Shown here in pieces: positions 1-6,480 of a stretch of 64,000 bases of DNA (positions are counted from its first letter, which is position 1; every line of letters begins with the position of its first letter). The notes under the pieces are model-generated. The model saw nothing but the letters and a program-made list of their open reading frames with translations. It was not told where the DNA came from and did not search any database. Source of the stretch: Methylocystis iwaonis (GTDB taxonomy: Bacteria > Pseudomonadota > Alphaproteobacteria > Rhizobiales > Beijerinckiaceae); the NCBI RefSeq assembly GCF_027925385.1, contig NZ_AP027142.1:3124501-3188500 (forward strand). Direction: 5' to 3'. Made by a program: the position numbers and the translations under genes.

Positions 1-583
1 CGCTCTCATTTTCCATCATGTCGCGCGGCATGAGATGGCGCCGGTTCGAGGTGGCGTAGAAGAGGACATTGCCAGGGCGCCCTTCGACGCCGCCCTCCAG
101 CGCGCTTTTGAGCGCCTTGTAGCTCGTCTCCGGCCCGTCGAAGGAAAGATCGTCGCAAAAGACGACGAACTGGTAGGGCGCGCCGGCGAGGGCGCCGAGC
201 AGATCGGGCAGAGCCTCGATGTCCTCGCGATGGATTTCGACGAGCTTGAGCCGCCCCTCCCCGGCCAGCGCGCCATGCACGGCCTTGACCAGCGAGGATT
301 TGCCCATGCCGCGCGCGCCCCAGAGCAGCGCGTTATTGGCGGGCAGGCCCTGGGCGAAACGCGCGGTGTTGGAAAAGAGAATATCGCGCTGAAGGTTGAT
401 CCCCTCGAGCAGGCCGAGGCTCACGCGGTTGACCCGCTCGACCGGATGGAAGACCGAGCCCGCCGCCCGCCAGACAAAGGCTTCGGCGGCCGAGAAATCC
501 GGCGCCGGCGGCGCGGGCGGCGCGAGGCGCTCGAGCGCGTCGGCGATGCGGGAAAGATGGGCGGCGATATTCTTTTTCGACAT
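1..583 (-). CDS. DUF815-type AAA+ ATPase, 3' part beyond the left edge
   Basis: Reading the minus strand from an ATG at 583 gives about 194 codons that begin MSKKNIAAHLSRIADALERL and run off the window. A Walker A loop (GARGMGKSS, about residue 95) and a Walker B-like strand (FVVFCDDLSF) are visible. The phrases LLEGINLQRDILFSNTARFAQG and LFYATSNRRHLMPRDM are typical of the DUF815 ATPases. Family members are uncharacterised AAA+ proteins of about 280 to 300 residues, so roughly a third is missing here. ATP binding is well supported; the cellular role is unknown. The short frames on the plus strand across this stretch are shadows. Confidence 0.85.
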   Translation of the reverse strand, partial: MSKKNIAAHLSRIADALERLAPPAPPAPDFSAAEAFVWRAAGSVFHPVERVNRVSLGLLEGINLQRDILFSNTARFAQGLPANNALLWGARGMGKSSLVKAVHGALAGEGRLKLVEIHREDIEALPDLLGALAGAPYQFVVFCDDLSFDGPETSYKALKSALEGGVEGRPGNVLFYATSNRRHLMPRDMMENES

Positions 584-680
584 GGGGCGTCCTAAACAAA
601 AATCTCGAGCGCAACCTTATCGCAAATTGCGTGAGGTGCGCTGGCGCGTGTGACCACGTGCATCCGTCACATCACTGAAA

Positions 681-710
681 CGCCCCCTCCCTGTCCCTCC
701 CCCGCTCGCG
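681..710. repeat. Left arm of palindromic extragenic repeat, split by IS-A
   Basis: This C-rich arm (CCCCCTCCC...CCTCCCCCGCTCGCG) matches the left half of the CCCTCCCCCGCTTCGCGGGGGAGGG repeat seen elsewhere in the window. IS-A separates it from its right half at 2176. The last bases, 703-710, read CGCTCGCG, one T short of the target duplication on the far side. Confidence 0.6.
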
Positions 711-2175
711 GCTATCGAATGCACACATCGTGATTGCCTCGGTCGGGTCTGTTTGATTCCGTTGGTCGCGTTTTGATTCGCGGGGTGGGGCATGGCGATT
801 TCGTATGGACTGGGGCGGTTCGGCGACCGCCGCCTGGAAAAAGGGGGGTCTCGTTGCATCGGGGCCTCGTCGCGCGGCCGTGCGCGCGCATCCGTCGGAT
901 CGCCGGCGGGCAGCGGGCGCAGGAGGTGCGGCTCGCGCGCTTCCTGCGCAATCCTGCGGTGACCGCCGAGGAGATGGCGCGGCACGCCGCCGGGCTCACA
1001 GCGGCGCGGGCGGCGGGTCGCGACATAGTGGTGGCGCAGGACACCAGCGAGCTGGCGCTCGGCGGCAAGCGCGCGCAGGCGAACGGCTATGGGCCGGTCG
1101 GCAAGGGCGGCGGGACGCGCGGCCTTTTGCTGCACGCGGCCCTGGCGCTCGACGCCGGCACGGGCGCGCTGCTCGGCCTCGCTCATGCCGAGGTCTGGAA
1201 CCGCGACACGGGGGCCAAGGTCGCGGCGCGGCGCTCGCGCGCGCTCGCGGACAAGGAATCGCAGCGCTGGCTCGATGTGGCGACGCATGCGCGCGAGGAT
1301 TTCGCGGCGGCGAAGCGGATCACTGTCGTCTCGGATCGGGAGAGCGACATCTACGCGCATCTCGCGCAGCGTCCGGGCGGCGTGGAGCTGATTGTGCGCG
1401 CCTGCCAGAACCGGACGATCGCCGCAGACGGCGAGGATGCGATCGAGCTTTTGTTCCCCTTCGCCGACGGATTGGCCGAGGCGGGCCGCTTCGTCGCCGA
1501 GATCCCGGCGGCTCCGGGACGCAAGGCGCGCAAGGCGGCGCTCGCGGTCCGCGTCTCGCCGGTCACTTTGCGCAAGCCGCGCCACGGCGCGCGCGACTTG
1601 CCGGACGCGGTCGGCGTGACTTTGGTCGACGTGCGCGAGGTCGGGGCCGCCGAGGGCGTCGCGCCCATTCATTGGCGGCTTCTCACGACCCATGCGGCGA
1701 CGAGCCTGGCCGAGGCGCGCCGGGTGATCGACCTCTATCGAATGCGCTGGACCATCGAGGAATTCTTCCGCACGCTGAAGACGGCGGGCTTCGAGATCGA
1801 GCAGGCCGACATCTGCGATCCGAAAGTGATGATCAAGCTGGTGGCGGCGACGGCGGTCGCCGCTGTGACGGTCATGCAACTGGTCAAGGCGCGCGACGGC
1901 GCGACCGACCAGTTGCTGACGGACGCTTTCGAGCCCGAGGACGAAGCGCTGCTCGAGGCCGTCTCGGCGAAGCTCGAGGGCGCGACGGCCCGCCAGAAGA
2001 ACCCCCACCGCAAAGGCAGCCTCGCCTTCGCCGCCTGGGTCGTCGCCAGGCTCGGCGGCTGGACCGCCTATTACGGAAAGCCCGGCCCCAAAGTAATGCG
2101 CCAGGGCCTCGACGACTTTCGACGAATAAAGTTCGGAGCCGCGCTGACCTTCTACGATGTGTGAATCCGATAGCC
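711..2175 (+). mobile_element. IS-A: IS4-superfamily (Tn5/IS50-like) insertion sequence
   Basis: The element is about 1465 bp. Its ends are imperfect inverted repeats of about 21 bp, at 711-731 and 2154-2175, sharing the core CACACATCGT and an outer GCTATCG, with two mismatches. The right flank 2176-2184 is CGCTTCGCG and the left flank 703-710 is CGCTCGCG. This fits a 9-bp target duplication that has lost one T on the left. The stop codon of the transposase lies inside the right inverted repeat. The element sits in a palindromic extragenic repeat, 76 bp from IS-B. Confidence 0.8.
792..2164 (+). CDS. Tn5/IS4-family transposase with apparent -1 frameshift near codon 18
   Basis: The main frame carries a DDE transposase: QDTSELAL and VSDRESDIYAH supply acidic residues, and YRMRWTIEEFFRTLKTAGFE matches the Y-(2)-R-(3)-E-(6)-K signature of IS4-type enzymes. 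The expected DNA-binding N-terminus (MAISYGLGRFGDRRLEKGG) is encoded from the ATG at 792 in a different frame. It joins the main frame only if translation slips back one base at the A5G6 run 838-848. The main frame can also start at TTG 734, but that yields a non-homologous leader (RRPPPGKRG). So this is either a mutated copy, a programmed frameshift, or a homopolymer sequencing error. The rest of the protein looks intact. Confidence 0.75.
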
Positions 2176-2251
2176 CGCTTCGCGGGAGAGGGGACACTCA
2201 TGATCCACATTGTCTATGAAGGCCACAATCTGCTCCCTCTCCCGCGAAGCG
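2176..2251. repeat. Extragenic palindromic repeat fragment between the two insertion sequences
   Basis: This segment runs CGCTTCGCGGGAGAGGGG ... CTCCCTCTCCCGCGAAGCG, so its two ends are inverted copies of each other. It resembles the internal part of the same repeat at 17230-17310 (GGAGAGGGAGCAGAGTGTCGCC) and at 46000-46090. Positions 2176-2184 are the right target duplication of IS-A, and 2243-2251 (CGCGAAGCG) the left target duplication of IS-B. Confidence 0.65.
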
Positions 2252-3541
2252 CAGGGCTGTCCGGGGAAATCATAGGGCCGCGAGCTGGAGCTGCAGACTA
2301 GAGAAGTCTCGGCCGGGCTTGGGCCTGATTGGCGGCTTGTCGATAAGCGCGATCGGCCGGCGGTCGAAGAGGAAGCGGCCGACGAGCTCGGCGAAACGCA
2401 GTGCCGCCATGTCGATCTTGTGGACGCAGGCGGCGATGCGCAGCAGGGTGAAGGCGATCATCGCGGCGAAGAGCTGCAGGCGCACGGCGTTTTCGGCCTC
2501 GCCGATGAAGCTCTTGATGTTGAGATGCTGCTTGATCCAACGGAACAGCAGCTCGATTGCCCAGCGGCCCTTGTAGAGCGCGGCGATTTCCGCGGCCGGG
2601 CGGCGCATGTCGTTGACGATGAGGACGATGCGGCCTTTGGCCTCGTCTCTTTCCACGGTGATGCGCCGCAGCGGCATGGGCAGCTTGGAATCGCCTTTGC
2701 TGGCCAGCGCCACCTCCTCGTCGGCGATCACGGCGAAGCCGTCGCCCCGCGCGCTTTCGGGGTCGAGCGGGCGGGCGGCGATCGCCCGGAAGCGGGCGTT
2801 CGCCTTCGGCCGGGTGACGAAGAAAGCGCCTTGCGCGGCGATCTCGGTCCACCAGCGATAGTCGCAATAGCCTTTGTCGAAGACATAAGCGGCGCCCGGC
2901 TCGATATCGGTTTTCTTGCCGATCTCTATGTCGTTCACATTGGCGGGCGTGACTTCCGCGCGAAGGGGCCGATTGGCGCGCGGGTCATGGACCACGTGCA
3001 TTTTGAGGCCGTGAGTGCGGCCGTTGGAGCGGGCGTAATCGAGGAATTTGCTCAAAGGGATGGGCGTCGAATCGATGAGGCGGATCATGTCCGCGCCCTC
3101 CCGGCGCGTATGACGGTCGAGCGCGCCGGAGAGCATGGCGAAGAGATCGGCGAAGACGGCGACGGGCCGGCGGGCGTTGGCGTCGGAAAGGGTCGTGCGC
3201 GCGAGCCGCCGCGTCCCGAGGTGATAATGCGCGCGCGCGTCGGCGTTGAAGGCGGGAACGAGGGCGCGCAGGCTGGAGACCCCGGCAAGCTGGGCGTAGA
3301 TGAGCGCGACGAGGTGATCCCAGCTCTTGAAGGATTTGTCGTAGGCGTCGCCGCCATGCCGCTCGACGATCTGCTTGAAGGCGCGCCGATCGACCGGCTT
3401 GAGCAGTTGGGCGAATACAGTAGAGTGCACGGGCATGTCCGGTCCTTTTTTCCAGTCTCGACAACCGGAAAATACCCGACAACCGTCGGGAAAACCGGGC
3501 ATGCGCCCGCGACCTTTCGACTCATTCCCCGGACAGCCCTG
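2252..3541 (-). mobile_element. IS-B copy 1: IS4-family insertion sequence, complete
   Basis: The element is 1290 bp. It begins CAGGGCTGTCCGGGGAA and ends with the inverted form, TTCCCCGGACAGCCCTG, giving 17-bp terminal inverted repeats. A perfect 9-bp target duplication, CGCGAAGCG, flanks it at 2243-2251 and 3542-3550. A copy of the same length is present at 44710-45999, and the two translate to identical transposases, which indicates recent transposition. Confidence 0.93.
2270..3436 (-). CDS. IS4-family transposase (DUF4372 N-terminal domain), IS-B copy 1
   Basis: The protein has 388 residues. The N-terminus (MPVHSTVFAQLLKPVDRRAF) matches the DUF4372 domain found on many IS4-family transposases. 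DDE residues are visible in MIRLIDSTPIPL, in YVFDKGYCDYRWW, and in the glutamate of YKGRWAIELLFRWIKQHL, which is the YREK-type signature. The frame stays open upstream of 3436 and past the end of the element, but the ATG at 3436 is the only start that fits the family. The sequence is identical in translation to the copy at 44728-45894, so the enzyme is probably active. Confidence 0.93.
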   Translation of the reverse strand: MPVHSTVFAQLLKPVDRRAFKQIVERHGGDAYDKSFKSWDHLVALIYAQLAGVSSLRALVPAFNADARAHYHLGTRRLARTTLSDANARRPVAVFADLFAMLSGALDRHTRREGADMIRLIDSTPIPLSKFLDYARSNGRTHGLKMHVVHDPRANRPLRAEVTPANVNDIEIGKKTDIEPGAAYVFDKGYCDYRWWTEIAAQGAFFVTRPKANARFRAIAARPLDPESARGDGFAVIADEEVALASKGDSKLPMPLRRITVERDEAKGRIVLIVNDMRRPAAEIAALYKGRWAIELLFRWIKQHLNIKSFIGEAENAVRLQLFAAMIAFTLLRIAACVHKIDMAALRFAELVGRFLFDRRPIALIDKPPIRPKPGRDFSSLQLQLAAL

Positions 3542-3572
3542 CGCGAAGCGGGGGAGGGTTGGGGAGGGGGCA
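3542..3572. repeat. Right arm of the palindromic extragenic repeat after IS-B copy 1
   Basis: The segment CGCGAAGCGGGGGAGGGTTGGGGAGGGGG starts with the target duplication of IS-B and continues as the G-rich arm of the repeat. The same arm, without an insertion, occurs at 4159-4188. Confidence 0.65.
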
Positions 3573-4139
3573 ATGCAGCGCCACAAATCCCGCCGCCGAT
3601 TTCCGACGCGAGCGATCCAGGAAGCCGGGACGCCCCGGCCCCGTTCGGCCGGTAGCGTGAAAAATAAGCGCATCGGGGCCAGAGCGTCCCGGCTGCGGTC
3701 TTTATTCGCGCGCACCGTTCCGAGCCGAAGTAGCGCCATCCAAGCAGCGGTTCCTCCGTCCGGCACGACCGCCAGACGGCGGCCGCTTCTTTGCCAAAGG
3801 CTTTGCAGCCTTTGGGCGCGTCGCAAGGGCCTCGACATGCGCCGCCTCCGGCCCGCCGGCGCTTTCCCTTTCGGTACTCGGGCCGCGTGTCGCGGGCGCG
3901 AAAACTATGCCCAGCCTTTGCGCGGATTTCTCCACGCAATCTCCCCACGAAGGAGAGACCCGGCGGGCGGCGCCGGAGTCCCGCACGGAACGAGGGTCGC
4001 GTCCCGCGCTTAACCGACCCCGCCGGCGCCGCCGACCCTGACGGCGCCCCTGCAAGTTGGCGAGGCGGGGGAAGGATAATGCGGTTTTTGGGGGTGGGGA
4101 TAAATTAGGGAGCGAATTTTCTCTATGACGGCCACGCTC
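3573..4139. other. Stretch without a recognisable gene
   Basis: About 570 bases between IS-B and the next repeat contain only frames with arginine-rich, compositionally random translations. A perfect 9-bp stem with a TTGC loop (CCAAAGGCT / AGCCTTTGG) lies at 3794-3815. No tRNA, known RNA or gene remnant was recognised. The stretch may be decayed DNA associated with the insertion sequences. Confidence 0.5.
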
Positions 4140-4190
4140 TGCCCCTCCCCCGCTGCGCGACGCGAAGCGGGGGAGGGTTGGGGAGGGGGT
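4140..4190. repeat. Palindromic extragenic repeat with an unoccupied IS target
   Basis: The two arms CCCCTCCCCCGCT and AGCGGGGGAGGG flank GCGCGACGCGA. The repeat contains the 9-mer CGCGAAGCG that IS-B duplicated elsewhere, and here it carries no insertion. Confidence 0.6.
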
Positions 4191-4273
4191 AACCCCGCCT
4201 GCGTCCCTGTTTACCGTTGACTTCGCCTTCCGAAACATCGGAGGTAGGCGCGGTTGCCAAGCAGGGAGACGCC

Positions 4274-5008
4274 ATGACGCTCGTTCAGAGCCGACGCAGG
4301 GAGGCGGTCAGGACCGAGGCTCCCGGTCCCGTCCTTGTCGTCACCGGCATGAAGCGCGAAGCCGCCTGCGCGATGGGGGAGGGCGTCGTCGTCCTGTGCA
4401 GCGGCGCCAGCGTCACGCGCCTGCGTGTGGAGCTCGACCGGCTGCATGGGCGGCGTTTTTCGGCCATTGTGAGCTTCGGCCTCGCCGGCGGCCTCGATTA
4501 CGCGCTGCGCCCGGGCGATATCGTCGTCGCGGACGCCGTCATTTCCAATGGCGCGCGCCACGAGACGCATGAGCATCTCTCCGGCGCATTGGCGGAAGCC
4601 ATCGCCGCCAAGGGCCGCAAGGCCGTTCCGGGCGCGATCGTGGGCGTCGACGAACCCGCCATGGATACGATGAGCAAGGCGTGGCTGCGCGAATCGTCGC
4701 GCGCCCATGCGGTCGACATGGAATCCCATCTCGCCGCCGAATACGCCCGTGACTGGAAAATCCCCTTCGTCGCGCTGCGCGCCATCAGCGATCCGGCCTC
4801 GCGCGCCCTGCCCCCGCTCGCCGCCAAGGCGCTGACGCCCGAGGGCGACGTGGACGGAAAAATTGTGGCGCGCGAACTGCTCCGCGCGCCACGTCAAATC
4901 GGCGAATTGATTCTCGCAGGCCTCGATTCCCGCGCGGCCTTCGGCTCCTTAGGCCGCTGTGGACCGCTTCTCGGACCGCTCGCGCGCCTCATGCTCGCGG
5001 ATCTCTGA
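4274..5008 (+). CDS. hpnG: Hopanoid-associated nucleosidase/phosphorylase HpnG
   Basis: HpnG releases adenine from adenosylhopane to give ribosylhopane during C35 bacteriohopanepolyol synthesis. The 244-residue protein has the PNP/MTA-nucleosidase fold: an N-terminal VLVVTGMKREAACA, a central SFGLAGGLDYALRPGDIVVAD, and the VDMESHLAAEYA segment that places a glutamate at the ribose. ATG 4274 is chosen over an in-frame codon at 4217 because the family starts close to the VLVVTG strand and GGGAGA precedes it. The gene converges on hpnH and overlaps its 3' end by 60 bases. The pairing with hpnH makes the assignment firm, although the family resembles other nucleoside phosphorylases. Confidence 0.9.
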   Translation: MTLVQSRRREAVRTEAPGPVLVVTGMKREAACAMGEGVVVLCSGASVTRLRVELDRLHGRRFSAIVSFGLAGGLDYALRPGDIVVADAVISNGARHETHEHLSGALAEAIAAKGRKAVPGAIVGVDEPAMDTMSKAWLRESSRAHAVDMESHLAAEYARDWKIPFVALRAISDPASRALPPLAAKALTPEGDVDGKIVARELLRAPRQIGELILAGLDSRAAFGSLGRCGPLLGPLARLMLADL

Positions 5009-6100
5009 GAGCCGGGCGATGTTCTCGTCATAGACATATTCGGCCGGGCGCTGGTTCTCGAGCGAGATGTCCGCCGCCATCGGGCCCTCGGTGCGCACGC
5101 CGAAGAGCGCCACGGCCGCCGCCTTCCACGGGCGCTTCACCGTATCGGCCACGGCGCTCGGCTCGAAGCCGCAATGGACCATGCAGTCGGCGCATTTCTC
5201 ATAGTTGCCGACGCCATAGGCGTCCCAATTGGTCTCTTCCATCAACTGCTTGAAGGTCGGCACATAGCCTTCGCCGAGAAGATAGCAGGGGCGCTGCCAG
5301 CCGAAGACGGTGCGCAGCGGATTGCCCCAGGGCGTGCAGGCGTAGCTCTCGTTGCCCGCAAGGAAGTTCATGAACAGGCCGGATTGCTGAAACGCCCAGG
5401 CGCGCCCGCCGCGACCGCGGCGCAGGATGTCGCGGAACAGCTCCTTGGTCTTCTGGCGGTTCAGGAAGTGGGTCTGGTCCGGCGCGCGCTCATAGGCGTA
5501 GCCGGGCGACACCGTCATCCCGTCGATGCCAAGCGCCGTGGCGTCGTCGAGGAATTTGGCGACCTTCGCCGGGTCGGCGTCGGCGAAGAAGGTGCTGTTC
5601 GTCGTGACGCGGAAGCCCTTGGATTTGGCGAGTTTGATCGCCTCGACGGCGCGCTCGTAGACGCCCTCCTGGCTCACGGCGCGGTCGTGCATCTCCTTGT
5701 CGCCGTCAAGATGAATCGACCAGGTGAAATAGGGCGAGGGCTTGTACTGGTCGATTTTCTTGGCGAGCAGCAGCGCATTGGTGCAGACGATCGCGAATTT
5801 GCCGCGCTTCGCAATACCCTCGACGATCTGCGGCAAATCCTTGTGCAGCAGCGGCTCGCCGCCCGCGATGACGACGACCGGCGCGCCGCATTCGTCGACC
5901 GAGGCGAGGCATTCGTCGACCGAGAGCCGCTTGTTCAGGATGTGGTCGGGATAGTCGATCTTGCCGCAGCCGGAACAGGCCAGGTTGCAACGAAACAGCG
6001 GCTCCAGCATCAAAACGAGCGGATAGCGTTTCCTGCCCATAAGATGCTGCTTGACGAGATAAGAGCCGATCTTTGCAACGTAACGGAAAGGTATGGACAC
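4949..6100 (-). CDS. hpnH: Adenosyl-hopene transferase HpnH (radical SAM)
   Basis: HpnH adds a 5'-deoxyadenosyl radical to diploptene and so starts the C35 hopanoid side chain. The 383-residue protein carries the radical-SAM cysteines in CNLACSGCGK (CxxxCxxC), the GGEPLL motif, and a C-terminal cysteine cluster (CADCMVHCGF). The N-terminus MSIPFRYVAKIGSYLVKQ is characteristic of HpnH. It converges on hpnG, so the two are partners in pathway but not in an operon. No squalene-hopene cyclase gene lies in the window. Confidence 0.95.
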   Translation of the reverse strand: MSIPFRYVAKIGSYLVKQHLMGRKRYPLVLMLEPLFRCNLACSGCGKIDYPDHILNKRLSVDECLASVDECGAPVVVIAGGEPLLHKDLPQIVEGIAKRGKFAIVCTNALLLAKKIDQYKPSPYFTWSIHLDGDKEMHDRAVSQEGVYERAVEAIKLAKSKGFRVTTNSTFFADADPAKVAKFLDDATALGIDGMTVSPGYAYERAPDQTHFLNRQKTKELFRDILRRGRGGRAWAFQQSGLFMNFLAGNESYACTPWGNPLRTVFGWQRPCYLLGEGYVPTFKQLMEETNWDAYGVGNYEKCADCMVHCGFEPSAVADTVKRPWKAAAVALFGVRTEGPMAADISLENQRPAEYVYDENIARLSEIREHEARERSEKRSTAA

Positions 6101-6249
6101 GGCTTGTTCCTGCTATGGTGCGCGAACCGTCAAGGGGCCGCGAGACAAGAGGCGCCGGCGCGCGTCCTGCTGCGACCATCGCGCCGGTTCGGCCGTCTAA
6201 CACGAAACTGCGGGGGAGGAAAACCCGCCCAGCCAAGGGCCTGCAAGCT

Positions 6250-6312
6250 ACTTGGACCGCGAGCCTTCAGGCTCGCTTTTTTGGCGGCGCGCCCGAAGGC
6301 GCGCGGTCCAAA
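6250..6312. repeat. Extragenic hairpin repeat with T-run (GCGAGCC / GGCTCGC)
   Basis: A 7-bp stem, 6259-6265 and 6270-6276, is followed by six T residues. A second inverted pair (GCGCGCC / GGCGCGC) lies just beyond, and the outer bases GGACCGC / GCGGTCC pair over the whole unit. Parts recur at 22457-22517 and 22677-22705. It looks like a terminator, but no gene transcribed rightwards ends here, so it is listed as a repeat. Confidence 0.55.
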
Positions 6313-6390
6313 GAGCAGACAGCTTGCGAAGCGGCAAAAATAGGTCTCATTTCCATCGCATCAACCGCGACGGTTAGCGAGCTGGCGGCC

Positions 6391-6421
6391 GCCGACCTCC
6401 CCGTAAAGGGGAGGAATGGGG
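6391..6421. repeat. Short extragenic repeat CTCCCCGTAAAGGGGAGG
   Basis: The palindrome CTCCCCGTAAAGGGGAGG is one unit of a family that also appears at 32503-32634 and 41713-41937. Here it lies about 60 bases before the next start codon and stands alone. Confidence 0.5.
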
Positions 6422-6480
6422 ACAGGCTAGCCAGATTGCCGAGGCCCATGATGCGGGGCTGATTGGAGGAGCGCTATTCA

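Noticed and set aside
617..2197. A 526-codon open frame on the minus strand across IS-A
   Set aside because: It is antisense to the IS4-type transposase, which has full motif support. Its translation is arginine-rich and has no recognisable domain; high GC leaves such frames open.
2420..3655. A 411-codon open frame on the plus strand across IS-B (and its twin at 44878-46053)
   Set aside because: It mirrors the transposase gene and is present in both copies only because the elements are identical. The translation is not protein-like.
3437..3838. Upstream extension of the IS-B copy 1 transposase frame
   Set aside because: The frame runs past the inverted repeat into host sequence, and the two copies differ there. 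The DUF4372 domain begins at the ATG at 3436.
6250..6312. Terminator for a gene upstream on the plus strand
   Set aside because: The hairpin with six T residues is convincing in form, but the only nearby gene (hpnH) runs the other way from 6100. It belongs to a repeat family, so it is listed as a repeat.
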